Of a stretch of DNA of 64,000 bases, positions 7,561 to 16,716 are shown in pieces (position 1 is the stretch's first letter; each line of letters starts with the position of its first letter). The DNA lies in the NCBI RefSeq assembly GCF_024809975.1, contig NZ_JANUDY010000003.1, positions 62,001 to 126,000 of the forward strand, written 5' to 3'. A model generated the notes under the pieces. It was given only the letters and a program-made list of their open reading frames with translations. It ran no database searches and was not told where the DNA came from. Source of the stretch: Comamonas sp. BIGb0152 (GTDB taxonomy: Bacteria > Pseudomonadota > Gammaproteobacteria > Burkholderiales > Burkholderiaceae_C). The position numbers and the translations under genes were made by a program.

Positions 7561-8616
7561 ATGCCTGATCTGAAAAAACTTCGCGGGCCCTCACGGCTCG
7601 TTGCGGCGTTACTGGTTGCCGCCAGCCTTGCAGGCTGTAATACCGTAGTTCTCAACCCTGCGGGAGACGTGGCGGCACAGTCCGGCAATCTGGTGATCAT
7701 CGCCACCTTGCTGATGCTGATCATCATCGTTCCAGTGATCGTGCTGATTTTGCTGTTCGCGTTCAAGTACCGCGAAAGCAATGAGCCTGCAGATTACGAT
7801 CCCGAGTGGCACCACTCCACCGTGCTGGAGCTGGTGATCTGGTCGGTACCGCTGCTTATCATCATTGCCCTGGGCGCGCTCACCTGGATTTACACCCACA
7901 AGCTCGACCCTTACCGCCCTCTGGACCGCATTGACGCCAACCGCCCTCTGGCCGCTGACGTCAAGCCGCTGGAAGTCGAAGTGGTCGCGATGGACTGGAA
8001 GTGGCTGTTCATTTACCCCGAACAAGGCATTGCCACCATCAATGAGCTGGCAGCCCCTGTGGATCGCCCCATCCGCTTCAAGCTGACGGCGACCACCACG
8101 ATGAACGCCTTCTACGTGCCTGATCTGGCCGGCATGATCTATGCCATGCCCTCGATGCAGACGCAGCTGAACGCCGTGATCAACAAGCCTGGCGTGTACA
8201 AGGGCATGAGCTCGCACTACAGCGGCGCTGGCTTTGCCGGCATGACTTTCAAGTTCCACGGCCTGAGCAATGGTGACTTCGACGCCTGGGTGCAAAAAGC
8301 CAAGACCGAAGGCGCCACCTTGGACCGCAGCGAATACCTGACCTTGGAAAAACCGAGCGAGCGCGATCCGGTTCGTCTGTTCGGCAATGTTGACAACACC
8401 CTCTACCACGCTGTGCTCAACCGCTGCGTGGAAGCCGGAAAGATGTGCATGGACGAGATCATGGCCAAGGATGCCATGGCCAACATGAAGGCACGCGCGG
8501 CTGCAGGCAAGAGTGTTTCGCTGATCCCTGAGGACGACGTTTGCACGGTGGCCAATGCCCCTGCGGTGGTCGCCGCCCTGGGCGAGCAAGCCCCTGGCAC
8601 CCCCGTGGCGCAGTAA
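7561..8616 (+). CDS. cyoA: Cytochrome bo3-type quinol oxidase subunit II
   Basis: A 351-residue lipoprotein: signal peptide with lipobox LAGC (Cys26), two transmembrane helices (about 42-65 and 85-105) and a periplasmic cupredoxin domain. The CuA ligands of cytochrome c oxidase are absent: the region reads MSSHYSGAGFAGMTFKFHG with no Cys pair, which marks a quinol oxidase. A C-terminal extension of about 110 residues contains several Cys. ATG 7561 gives a normal signal peptide; there is no strong Shine-Dalgarno, and an in-frame TTG at 7504 is the alternative. First gene of cyoABCD, feeding electrons from ubiquinol to subunit I. Confidence 0.93.
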   Translation: MPDLKKLRGPSRLVAALLVAASLAGCNTVVLNPAGDVAAQSGNLVIIATLLMLIIIVPVIVLILLFAFKYRESNEPADYDPEWHHSTVLELVIWSVPLLIIIALGALTWIYTHKLDPYRPLDRIDANRPLAADVKPLEVEVVAMDWKWLFIYPEQGIATINELAAPVDRPIRFKLTATTTMNAFYVPDLAGMIYAMPSMQTQLNAVINKPGVYKGMSSHYSGAGFAGMTFKFHGLSNGDFDAWVQKAKTEGATLDRSEYLTLEKPSERDPVRLFGNVDNTLYHAVLNRCVEAGKMCMDEIMAKDAMANMKARAAAGKSVSLIPEDDVCTVANAPAVVAALGEQAPGTPVAQ

Positions 8617-8646
8617 CCCCATCGAGAATTTTCAAAGAGACTCAAT

Positions 8647-10650
8647 ATGTCCGTAGCTACAAACGTAAGCCATGACCCGCTCCTCGGGCGGCTGACATGG
8701 AATGACATACCGATGGTGCATGAGCCCATCGTGTTGTGGACCTTTATCGCCGTGGTCCTGGGCGGCCTCGTCGTCTTTGCCGGCATCACCAAGTTCAAGC
8801 TTTGGGGTCCGCTGTGGAAGAACTGGATTTGCTCCATCGACCACAAGAACATCGGCATCATGTACATGATCCTGGGCCTGGTCATGTTCCTGCGCGGCTT
8901 TGCCGATGCGATCATGATGCGCGGCCAGCAGGCCATGGCTGCGGGTGAATCGATGGGCTACCTGCCCCCGCACCACTACGACCAGATTTTCACCGCCCAC
9001 GGCGTGATCATGATCTTCTTCGTGGCCATGCCTTTTGTGACCGGCCTGATGAACTATCTGGTGCCGCTGCAAATCGGTGCACGTGACGTGGCCTTCCCGT
9101 TCCTGAACAACTTCAGCTTCTGGATGACCACCTCCGGCGCCGTGCTGGTGATGGCTTCGCTGTTCGTCGGTGAGTTCTCCACCCTGGGCTGGCTGGCACT
9201 GTCGGGTCTGGGTGAATACCACCCTGGCGTGGGTCTGGATTACTACATCTGGGCGCTGCAGATTGCCGGGGTCGGGACCACCTTGTCCGGTATCAACCTG
9301 ATCGTGACCATCATCAAGATGCGCGCACCTGGCATGAACCTGATGAAGATGCCTATCTTCACCTGGACCTCGCTGTGCACCAACGCGCTGATCGTGGCTT
9401 CCTTCCCGATCCTGACCGCTGTGCTGGTGCTGATGACCCTGGACCGCTACGTCGGCACCAACTTCTTCACCAACGAGCTGGGCGGCAACCCCATGCTGTA
9501 CGTGAACCTGATCTGGATCTGGGGCCACCCTGAGGTCTACATCCTGATCCTGCCAGCGTTTGGCGTGTTCTCTGAAATCGTTGCGACTTTCTCGCGCAAG
9601 CGCCTGTTCGGCTACACCTCGATGGTGTACGCGACCGTGTGTATCACCATCCTGTCCTGGCTGGTGTGGCTGCACCACTTCTTCACCATGGGCTCCGGCG
9701 CCAGCGTGAACTCCTTCTTCGGCATCACGACGATGATCATCTCGATCCCGACCGGCGCCAAGATCTTCAACTGGCTGTTCACGATGTACCGTGGCCGCAT
9801 CAAGTTCACCGTGCCTATGCTGTGGACCGTGGGCTTCATGCTGACCTTCACCATCGGTGGTATGACCGGTGTGCTGCTGGCCGTGCCGCCTGCTGACTTT
9901 GTGCTGCACAACTCGCTGTTCCTGATCGCCCACTTCCACAACGTGATCATCGGTGGTGTCGTGTTTGCCGTGTTCGCCGGTATCAACTACTGGTACCCCA
10001 AGGCCTTCGGCTACCGCCTCGACGAGTTCTGGGGCAAGGCATCGTTCTGGTTCTGGTTCGTCGGTTTCTGGGTGGCCTTCACGCCGCTGTATGTGCTGGG
10101 CCTGATGGGCGTCACCCGCCGCGTCAACCACTATGAAGACGCGTCGCTGCAGATCTGGTTCATCATCGCGGCCTTCGGTGCGGTGCTGATTGCCCTGGGT
10201 ATCGCCTGCTTCTTCGTGCAGTTGTTCGTCAGCTACCTCAAGCGTGACCAGCTGCGTGACGTGACCGGTGACTGCTGGAACGGCCGTACCCTGGAATGGG
10301 CCACCTCTTCGCCCCCTCCCCAGTACAACTTCGCCTTCACCCCTGCGGTGCATGACAGCGATGCCTGGTGGGACATGAAGAAGCACGGTTTCAAGCGCAA
10401 GCTCGACAACTACAGCGATATCCACATGCCCAAGAACACGGGCGCCGGTTTCGTAATCTCGATGATTGCCCTGGTGTTTGGTTTTGCCATGATCTGGCAC
10501 ATGTGGTGGATCGCTGGCATCAGCTTTGCCGGCATCGTCCTGGTCTCGATCATCCACACCTTCAACTACAAGCGTGACTACTACATCCCTGCATCGCAGG
10601 TAGCAGCCACCGAAGAAGAACGTACTGAACTGTTGGCCCGCCATGTCTAA
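8647..10650 (+). CDS. cyoB: Cytochrome bo3-type quinol oxidase subunit I
   Basis: A 667-residue haem-copper oxidase subunit (E. coli CyoB is 663). It has the low-spin haem histidine region in [11 protein letters not shown], the CuB/cross-linked Tyr motif [16 protein letters not shown], the CuB histidine pair in WLHHFFTMG, and [15 protein letters not shown] with the haem ligands. The extra N- and C-terminal helices match CyoB rather than the shorter CoxA. It reduces O2 to water at the membrane and pumps protons. It starts 30 bases after cyoA and its end overlaps cyoC by eight bases. Confidence 0.97.
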   Translation: MSVATNVSHDPLLGRLTWNDIPMVHEPIVLWTFIAVVLGGLVVFAGITKFKLWGPLWKNWICSIDHKNIGIMYMILGLVMFLRGFADAIMMRGQQAMAAGESMGYLPPHHYDQIFTAHGVIMIFFVAMPFVTGLMNYLVPLQIGARDVAFPFLNNFSFWMTTSGAVLVMASLFVGEFSTLGWLALSGLGEYHPGVGLDYYIWALQIAGVGTTLSGINLIVTIIKMRAPGMNLMKMPIFTWTSLCTNALIVASFPILTAVLVLMTLDRYVGTNFFTNELGGNPMLYVNLIWIWGHPEVYILILPAFGVFSEIVATFSRKRLFGYTSMVYATVCITILSWLVWLHHFFTMGSGASVNSFFGITTMIISIPTGAKIFNWLFTMYRGRIKFTVPMLWTVGFMLTFTIGGMTGVLLAVPPADFVLHNSLFLIAHFHNVIIGGVVFAVFAGINYWYPKAFGYRLDEFWGKASFWFWFVGFWVAFTPLYVLGLMGVTRRVNHYEDASLQIWFIIAAFGAVLIALGIACFFVQLFVSYLKRDQLRDVTGDCWNGRTLEWATSSPPPQYNFAFTPAVHDSDAWWDMKKHGFKRKLDNYSDIHMPKNTGAGFVISMIALVFGFAMIWHMWWIAGISFAGIVLVSIIHTFNYKRDYYIPASQVAATEEERTELLARHV

Positions 10651-11272
10651 TCACAACACACTCGCCCGGGCGCCCGGCGCCTCGAACCGCGACTACTTCC
10701 TCAAGGAAGAGCCGCATGTTGAAAACGGCACCGCTCTGGGCTTCTGGCTCTACCTGATGAGCGACTGCCTGATCTTTGCAGCCCTCTTTGCCACCTACGG
10801 CGCACTGGGCCGCAACTACGCAGGCGGCGCCGGTGGTGCCGAGCTGTTCGACCTGAGCCTGGTGGCCATCAATACCGCCTTGCTGCTGCTGTCGTCCATC
10901 ACCTTCGGCTTTGCCATGCTGGCCAAGCAAAAGGGCTCGGTCAAGGGCACCGTCGTCTGGCTGATCATCACCGGCCTGTTTGGCGCTGGTTTCCTGGGCG
11001 TGGAACTGTATGAGTTCCACCACCTGATCCATGTGGGCGCTGGCCCGCAGAGCAGCGCTGCGATGTCGGCCTTCTTTGCCCTGGTGGGCACCCACGGTCT
11101 GCACGTGACCTTTGGTCTGGTGTGGCTGGTGGTGCTGCTGCTGCAAATCGGCAAGCACGGCCTGACCCGCGAGAACAACCGCCGCCTGATGTGCCTGTCG
11201 ATGTTCTGGCACTTCTTGGACGTGGTCTGGATTGGCGTTTTCTCCTTCGTATATTTGATGGGAGTGCTGTAA
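10643..11272 (+). CDS. cyoC: Cytochrome bo3-type quinol oxidase subunit III
   Basis: A 209-residue subunit with five predicted helices, matching CyoC (about 204). The conserved [20 protein letters not shown] segment is at residues 31-50, a helix around [10 protein letters not shown] and the final [20 protein letters not shown] are in place. It overlaps cyoB by eight bases and its stop abuts the cyoD ATG, so it is part of one translationally coupled operon. Subunit III stabilises the oxidase complex. Confidence 0.95.
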   Translation: MSNHNTLARAPGASNRDYFLKEEPHVENGTALGFWLYLMSDCLIFAALFATYGALGRNYAGGAGGAELFDLSLVAINTALLLLSSITFGFAMLAKQKGSVKGTVVWLIITGLFGAGFLGVELYEFHHLIHVGAGPQSSAAMSAFFALVGTHGLHVTFGLVWLVVLLLQIGKHGLTRENNRRLMCLSMFWHFLDVVWIGVFSFVYLMGVL

Positions 11273-11704
11273 ATGAGCGCACAACATAACCACGCCGCGC
11301 ACGGCCACGATGACCACCACGGTCATGACGACGGCCCGCACAGCACCTTCTCGGGCTACATGATCGGCTTCTTCCTGTCGATCATCCTGACGGCCATCCC
11401 CTTTGCCGTGGTGATGGGCGATGTGTTCGAGAACCGTACCACCACCGTGGTGGTGATCGCCTTCTTTGCCGTCGTGCAGATCATCGTGCACATGGTGTAC
11501 TTCCTGCACATGAACGGCAAGGTTGAAGGCGGCTGGACCCTGATGTCCACCATCTTCACCCTGGTGTTCGTCGCGGTGACTCTGGCCGGTACCTTGTGGG
11601 TCATGTACCACATGAACACCAACATGATGCCCGGCCACAACCACAACCCGGCCGCCGTGACCCAGCAGGCCCCTGCTGCCAACCAAGGCCACACCAACCA
11701 CTAA
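11273..11704 (+). CDS. cyoD: Cytochrome bo3-type quinol oxidase subunit IV with His-rich tails
   Basis: A 143-residue protein, longer than the usual 110 or so. The core with three helices (YMIGFFLSIILTAIPFAVVM, VVVIAFFAVVQIIVHMVYFL, STIFTLVFVAVTLAGTLWVM) is typical CyoD. The extra length lies in an N-terminal tail of about 22 residues with nine His and several Asp, and a C-terminal tail with HNHN and HTNH. These look like metal-binding tails. The ATG directly follows the cyoC stop. CyoD assists assembly of the CuB/haem site in subunit I. Confidence 0.92.
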   Translation: MSAQHNHAAHGHDDHHGHDDGPHSTFSGYMIGFFLSIILTAIPFAVVMGDVFENRTTTVVVIAFFAVVQIIVHMVYFLHMNGKVEGGWTLMSTIFTLVFVAVTLAGTLWVMYHMNTNMMPGHNHNPAAVTQQAPAANQGHTNH

Positions 11705-11710
11705 GCTGTT

Positions 11711-12526
11711 TTGACCAACGAAACGCAACGGAATGCGCCCGGCAAGCCCGCGCATTCCGGATTCATTCAGGCGATGCTCGCAACCGTGGGCATCGCCTTG
11801 TTTTTGGGCTTCATCGCATTGGGCACCTGGCAGGTCTACCGCCTGCAGTGGAAGCTCGATCTCATCGACCGGGTTGAGCGCCGGGTGCACAGCGCCCCCC
11901 AGCCCGTACCCACGCCGGCCAGCTGGCCACAGCTGGATGCCAAGGCGCTGGAGTACCAGCCCAGCAGCCTGCAAGGCCAATGGCTGACCGACAAGACCGT
12001 GCTGACCCAGGCCACCACGGTGCTGGGCTCAGGGTTTTGGGTGCTCACACCGCTGCAGCTAGCCGATGGCAGCCAGGTGCTGGTCAACCGCGGTTTTGTG
12101 CCCGATACCCTGCGCCGCGACTGGGCAGGCGGCCCGCAACTGGCAGCTGGCACACCGGCGGGTGATGTCAGCGTGACGGGGCTGCTGCGCGCGAGCGAGC
12201 CCAAGGGCGGCTTTCTGCGCGACAACGACCCGCAGAGCCAGCGCTGGTTCTCCCGCGATGTGCAGGCCATTGCCCAGGCCCAGGGCCTGACGCAAGCGGC
12301 ACCCTTCTTCATCGATGCCGGCCTGCCCGATGGCAGCGCCGACCTGGTGGGCGAGCAAAAGCGCAGCAGCGCCAGCGATCTGCAAGGCCAGCAGTGGCCA
12401 CGTGCCGGTCTCACGCAAATCCGCTTTGTCAACAACCACCTGGTCTATGCGCTGACCTGGTATGGGCTGGCACTGATGGTGCTAGGCGCTGCCTGGCTGG
12501 TACGCATGCGCCGCAACGCCGACTAG
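11711..12526 (+). CDS. SURF1 family oxidase assembly protein
   Basis: A 271-residue protein with the SURF1 layout: an N-terminal helix around LATVGIALFLGFIALGTWQV with the conserved GTWQ..R..WK, a large periplasmic domain with VLVNRGFVP, and a C-terminal helix (YALTWYGLALMVLGAAWLV) with the conserved HLVYALTW. SURF1 helps insert haem into oxidase subunit I. It begins six bases after cyoD at a TTG; ATG 11774 is an alternative but would lose the residues before the helix. Being in the cyo operon it probably serves this oxidase. No haem O synthase gene (cyoE) is in the window. Confidence 0.88.
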   Translation: MTNETQRNAPGKPAHSGFIQAMLATVGIALFLGFIALGTWQVYRLQWKLDLIDRVERRVHSAPQPVPTPASWPQLDAKALEYQPSSLQGQWLTDKTVLTQATTVLGSGFWVLTPLQLADGSQVLVNRGFVPDTLRRDWAGGPQLAAGTPAGDVSVTGLLRASEPKGGFLRDNDPQSQRWFSRDVQAIAQAQGLTQAAPFFIDAGLPDGSADLVGEQKRSSASDLQGQQWPRAGLTQIRFVNNHLVYALTWYGLALMVLGAAWLVRMRRNAD

Positions 12527-12578
12527 GGCGGGAAACATTGGCAGGCCCAAGGCCTGCCGACTGCGGCACAATCGCACA

Positions 12579-13937
12579 GTGCCACTGTCCATCCCCTCCC
12601 CTTTCCAGGTTACCCACACCACCGACCGCCAGAACATGCAGCTGCTCATCCAGCTGCGCTGGCTGGCGGTGGTGGGCCAGGTGGTCACCATCTCGCTGGT
12701 CCACTGGGGATTCGATATCTACCTGCCCCTGTACGAGATGCTGGCCGTGCTGGCCGGTCTGGTCATCACCAACCTGATCTGTGTTTGGTGGCTGCGTTGG
12801 CGCCAGCACGATATCTCGTCGAGCGACCTGTTTGTCGCCCTGCTTGCCGATGTGGGCGCCCTGAGCCTGCAGCTCTACCTCAGCGGTGGCGCCAACAACC
12901 CCTTCATCACCCTGTTCCTGCTCCAGGTCACCCTCGGGGCCGTGCTGCTCAAGCCGTTTTACGCCTGGGGCATCGTGGTCGTCACCGGCTGCTGCGCGGT
13001 GGCGCTGGCCTTTTTCTACCAGCCGCTGCAGATCATGAGCCACCGCAGCGGTGCCATGCATGCGCTGTACCTGCTGGGGCTGCTGATCAGCTTTGGGCTG
13101 AACGCCATCTTGCTGGTGTCCTTCATCAACCGCATCATGTCCAACCTGCAGCTGCGCGATGCGCGCCTGGCCGACCTGCGCCAGCGGGCGGCAGAAGAAG
13201 AGCACATTGTGCGCATGGGCCTGCTGGCCAGCGGCGCAGCCCATGAGCTGGGCACGCCGCTGTCCACTTTGGCCGTGATTCTGGGCGACTGGCAGCGCAT
13301 GCCTTCCATCGCCCAAGATGGCGAGCTGATGGACGATCTGCACGAGATGGAGCACCAAGTGCAGCGCTGCAAATCCATCGTCACCGGCGTGCTGCTGTCG
13401 GCCGGAGAGACACGTGGCGATGCGCCCCAAAGCACCACCTTGGTTACCTTCATGGACCGGGTCGCCGCGCAGTGGCAAAGCCACCGCCAGCCCGGCAACT
13501 TTGTCTACCGCAAGCAGGTGGCGCACGATATTCCGATCATCTCGGATACCTCGTTGCAACAGATGATTTTCAATGTGCTCGACAATGCGCTGGAGGCCTC
13601 ACCTGGCTTCGTGCAGCTGGTGGTGGAATGCCCGGCGCAAGACGATGCCCAGCTGGTGCTGCAGGTCAGCGACAGCGGCCCGGGTTTCAAGAGCGAGATC
13701 CTGGCCCACCTGGGCAAGCCCTACCAGTCCACCAAGCAGCGCCCCGGCGGTGGCTTGGGCCTGTTTTTGGTGATGAATGTGGCCCGCTCACTGGGCGGCC
13801 ATGTCGAGGCCCGCAACCGCGAGCAGCACCTGGGCGGCGGCGCGGTTGTCCGCATCAGCTTGCCGCTGGCCTCCATCGCCCTGGATGATGAACCCCACCA
13901 TGACGCAAACCCAAGAACGCCTCTTACTCCTGGTTGA
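12579..13937 (+). CDS. regB: RegB/PrrB-type redox-sensing histidine kinase
   Basis: A 452-residue membrane kinase with six helices in residues 20-190. It carries the RegB quinone-binding heptad GGANNPF at 103-109, the H-box SGAAHELGTPLST with the phosphorylated His222, and a Cys in QRCKSIV at 264, matching the redox-active cysteine of RegB. N, G1 and G2 boxes follow (NVLDNALEAS, DSGPGF, GGGLGLFLV). The start is a GTG at 12579; ATG 12636 would begin right at the first helix. RegB senses quinone redox state and passes phosphate to RegA. Its place after cyoABCD-SURF1 ties oxidase expression to redox state. Confidence 0.92.
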   Translation: MPLSIPSPFQVTHTTDRQNMQLLIQLRWLAVVGQVVTISLVHWGFDIYLPLYEMLAVLAGLVITNLICVWWLRWRQHDISSSDLFVALLADVGALSLQLYLSGGANNPFITLFLLQVTLGAVLLKPFYAWGIVVVTGCCAVALAFFYQPLQIMSHRSGAMHALYLLGLLISFGLNAILLVSFINRIMSNLQLRDARLADLRQRAAEEEHIVRMGLLASGAAHELGTPLSTLAVILGDWQRMPSIAQDGELMDDLHEMEHQVQRCKSIVTGVLLSAGETRGDAPQSTTLVTFMDRVAAQWQSHRQPGNFVYRKQVAHDIPIISDTSLQQMIFNVLDNALEASPGFVQLVVECPAQDDAQLVLQVSDSGPGFKSEILAHLGKPYQSTKQRPGGGLGLFLVMNVARSLGGHVEARNREQHLGGGAVVRISLPLASIALDDEPHHDANPRTPLTPG

Positions 13938-14442
13938 AGACGATGACGCCTTTGCCCGCACCCTGCGCCGCTCCTTTGAGCGCCGAGGCTACCGCGTGCT
14001 GCATGCCAGCAGCGCAGAAGAAGTGGCGCAACTGCTGCAGACCGAGCGGCCCCACTACGCGGTGATGGACCTCAAACTGGCTGGCCATGCATCGGGCCTG
14101 TCCTGCGTGCAATTGCTGCATGCGCAAAACCCCGAGGCGCTGATCGTGGTGCTCACCGGTTACGCCAGCATTGCCACCGCTGTCGAGGCCATCAAGCTGG
14201 GCGCCTGCCACTACCTGGCCAAGCCGTCCAACACCGACGACATCGAGGCGGCCTTCAGCCGGGTGGAAGGGACGATCGATGTGGACCTGACCGCCGCCAC
14301 CACCTCGATCAAGACGCTGGAGTGGGAAAAGATCCACGAGACCCTGGCCGAGACGGGTTTCAACATCTCCGAGACCGCACGCCGCCTGGGCATGCACCGC
14401 CGCACGTTGGCGCGCAAGCTCGAAAAGCAGCACGTTCGTTAA
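13900..14442 (+). CDS. regA: RegA/PrrA/ActR-type response regulator
   Basis: A 180-residue regulator, the standard RegA length. The receiver domain has the acidic pocket E13-D14-D15, phospho-acceptor Asp57 (YAVMDLKL), Thr86 and Lys108 (YLAKPSN); a short linker leads to a Fis-type helix-turn-helix at the end (NISETARRLGMHRRTLARKL). The start lies inside the last 38 bases of regB, so the pair is coupled; ATG 13885 or 13888 are close alternatives. RegA homologues control oxidases, carbon and nitrogen fixation genes in response to redox state. Confidence 0.93.
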   Translation: MTQTQERLLLLVEDDDAFARTLRRSFERRGYRVLHASSAEEVAQLLQTERPHYAVMDLKLAGHASGLSCVQLLHAQNPEALIVVLTGYASIATAVEAIKLGACHYLAKPSNTDDIEAAFSRVEGTIDVDLTAATTSIKTLEWEKIHETLAETGFNISETARRLGMHRRTLARKLEKQHVR

Positions 14443-14451
14443 GCGCGGGAT

Positions 14452-15351
14452 TCAGGCAGCGTCCTCGCAGGCCTGCACCAAAGCCTGCAGCAGCGGCGAT
14501 CGCTGCTTGCCCTGGCGCTGCAGCAGCGAAAACTGGCGCCGCATCGGTGGCAGCAGGCTGTGCAGCACGGCCAGCTCGCCCCGCTCGATCCAGGGCTTGG
14601 CGATGACCCGCGACAGGCAGCTGATACCCGCTCCCCGCGCCACGGCCGTGCAGATGGCTTCAGAACTCCCCAGTACGGCGGCAACGGGCCACGCCTGCAG
14701 CTGCGAGAGGACGGTGAATTCCACCGCCTCGCGCGTGCCAGAGCCCTCTTCGCGCAGCAGCCAGCGGCAAGCGGCCAGATGCTGGGGGGTGACGGGGCTG
14801 AGGCCTGCTAAGACCACCAGCGCATGACTGGGCGCTGCGATCAGCACCAGCTCGTCCTCCCGCCAAGGCTGCGCCTCCAGCGCCGGCCAGTGGCTCACCC
14901 CTTCGATAAAGCCCAGGTCCACGCTGGCCTCGCCCACCGCCTGGGCCACCTCCCGGGTATTGCCAATCACCACCTCAAAGCGCACCTGGGCATAGCGCTG
15001 CATAAAGTCCGCCAGGATGGCAGGCAGCACATGGTTGGCAATGGTGGTGCTGGCCGCCAGCCGCAGCACCACGGGCGCCGAGGGCTCCGTGTGCTGGGTG
15101 GCCTGCTCCAGGCGCCAGGCTTGCTCCAGCAGCGCTTGGGCCTCGGGCCAGAGGCTGCGGCCCAGATCGTTGAGCACCAGGCGCTTGCCGCTGCGCGCAA
15201 ACAGCTGCGCACCCAGGCCCGCCTCCAGCTGGTGCAAGGCAGCGCTGACGGCCGATTGCGACAGGCCGACAGCCTGCGCTGCCGCTACCGTGCTGCCACT
15301 GCGGGCGATGGCACAGAAGACTTCCCACTGGCGCAAACTGAGATGGAGCAT
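14452..15351 (-). CDS. LysR family transcriptional regulator
   Basis: A 299-residue LysR protein: N-terminal winged helix-turn-helix (LSLRQWEVFCAIARSGSTVA, AVGLSQSAVSAALHQLE, then LFAR.GKRLVLND) and a substrate-binding domain. It is divergent from a YeiH-type exporter gene across 170 bases that are unusually AT-rich and hold an inverted repeat, the classic LysR arrangement. It ends ten bases from the convergent regA gene. The likely target is the exporter; the effector is unknown. Confidence 0.93.
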   Translation of the reverse strand: MLHLSLRQWEVFCAIARSGSTVAAAQAVGLSQSAVSAALHQLEAGLGAQLFARSGKRLVLNDLGRSLWPEAQALLEQAWRLEQATQHTEPSAPVVLRLAASTTIANHVLPAILADFMQRYAQVRFEVVIGNTREVAQAVGEASVDLGFIEGVSHWPALEAQPWREDELVLIAAPSHALVVLAGLSPVTPQHLAACRWLLREEGSGTREAVEFTVLSQLQAWPVAAVLGSSEAICTAVARGAGISCLSRVIAKPWIERGELAVLHSLLPPMRRQFSLLQRQGKQRSPLLQALVQACEDAA

Positions 15352-15390
15352 GGCGAGGCGGCAAAGCCTGGTATGGGTTGATGGAAAATT

Positions 15391-15413
15391 ATCTACCTAT
15401 TTTATAGATAGAT
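15391..15413. promoter_or_regulatory. Inverted repeat in the LysR-YeiH intergenic region
   Basis: ATCTACCTAT at 15391-15400 and ATAGATAGAT at 15404-15413 are reverse complements at nine of ten positions with a TTT spacer. Position between divergent LysR and its neighbour makes it the best candidate for the LysR site. Confidence 0.5.
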
Positions 15414-15521
15414 CATAATCAAACAATTAGTTATACAGATATAAGAATAATTTCTATAGTGACGCCATATCGCCACTGCCACGCGCCACCCCTGGCTTGT
15501 TGCAAGGCCTTGGAATGCCCC

Positions 15522-16616
15522 ATGTCACTCGCCCATCTATTTCCCCTGCCCCTGCTGCATAGCGGCCCCTGGTTAGCACGCCTCAAACGCCTGGTACCCG
15601 GCCTGCTGCTCTGCGCCGCCATCGCCTGGCTGGCCAGCGAATTGGCGGCCCTGCCCTGGTTTGCCAGCCATGGCCTGAGCGCGCTGACCCTGGCCATCGT
15701 CATTGGCATGCTGGTGGGCAATACCGTGTACGGCTGGGTACAGGCCCCCGCAGCCGCCGGGGTGGGCCTGTCCAAGCAGCAGCTGCTGCGCCTGGGCATC
15801 ATCCTGTACGGCCTGCGCCTGACCTTCCAGGACATCGCCGCCGTCGGCGCCACCGGCGTATTGATCGATGCGCTGATGCTGTGCAGCACCTTTGTGCTGG
15901 CGCAGTGGCTGGGCCAGCGCTGGCTGGGCTTGGATGCGCGCACCAGCATCCTGGTTGGCGCCGGCAGTGCCATCTGCGGCGCAGCGGCCGTGCTGGCCAC
16001 CGCCCCCGTGGCCAAGGCCCGGGCGGACGATGTGGCAGTCGCCATCGCCACCGTGGTCGTCTTTGGCACCTTGGGCACTTTTCTCTACCCGGTGCTGTAC
16101 CAATGGCTAGTGCCTACTTTGCAGATGACCGAGGCCGGCTATGGCCTGTGGGTAGGCTCGACCGTGCATGAGGTGGCGCAAGTGGTCGCTGCCGGCGGCG
16201 CCATCAGCAGCAGCGCAGCCGATACCGCCGTGGTGGCCAAGATGGTGCGGGTGATGATGCTGGCCCCGTTTCTGATTGTGCTGTCGCTGTGGCTGGCCAA
16301 GCGCCCTGGCGGCGATGCATCCGTTGGCGCAGACCAGGCCAAGGGCCCGGTGCAGGCACGCCAGATCACCATTCCCTGGTTTGCCTTGGGCTTTGTCGCG
16401 GTGGCCGGCGTCCATTCGCTGGGCATCATCCCTCCCCAGGCGCTGGCCATCGGCGTGCAGTGGGACAACGCCCTGCTCACCATGGCCATGGCTGGACTGG
16501 GGCTCAGCACCCATGTGCGCTCGGTGCGGGCCGCCGGCATCAAGCCCTTGCTGCTAGCCCTGGTGCTTTTTGTCTGGCTGGTGGTGGGCGGGTTGGCGGT
16601 CAACACCTGGCTCTGA
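15522..16616 (+). CDS. YeiH family (UPF0324) membrane protein, putative exporter
   Basis: A 364-residue integral membrane protein with about ten helices. The YeiH signature is seen in ALTLAIVIGMLVGN, LLRLGIILYGLRLTFQDI, GAGSAICGAAAV and VGSTVHEVAQVVAAGG. Some members are annotated as sulfate or sulfonate exporters, but a transport substrate is not well established. ATG 15522 was picked because residue 1 then opens a short tail before the first helix; GGAAT sits just upstream. Adjacent divergent LysR is its likely regulator. The metY gene, next downstream, would fit a sulfur link, which is only suggestive. Confidence 0.85.
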   Translation: MSLAHLFPLPLLHSGPWLARLKRLVPGLLLCAAIAWLASELAALPWFASHGLSALTLAIVIGMLVGNTVYGWVQAPAAAGVGLSKQQLLRLGIILYGLRLTFQDIAAVGATGVLIDALMLCSTFVLAQWLGQRWLGLDARTSILVGAGSAICGAAAVLATAPVAKARADDVAVAIATVVVFGTLGTFLYPVLYQWLVPTLQMTEAGYGLWVGSTVHEVAQVVAAGGAISSSAADTAVVAKMVRVMMLAPFLIVLSLWLAKRPGGDASVGADQAKGPVQARQITIPWFALGFVAVAGVHSLGIIPPQALAIGVQWDNALLTMAMAGLGLSTHVRSVRAAGIKPLLLALVLFVWLVVGGLAVNTWL

Positions 16617-16716
16617 TCCTTCATAAGCTCATACCCAAAAAATCGTTGGTTCCTTGGGCAGAACTGCTACAACGGGAAGACATTTTTCCCGCCAAGCACA
16701 CAAGGATTCCAACACC

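Noticed and set aside
7561..8616. cyoA as subunit II of a cytochrome c oxidase
   Set aside because: The CuA Cys pair and its histidine context are missing, and the neighbours are cyoB-D.
8632..10644. Open minus-strand frame of about 670 codons opposite cyoB
   Set aside because: Asp/His/Gln-rich antisense shadow of a membrane protein gene; cyoB has all haem and copper ligands.
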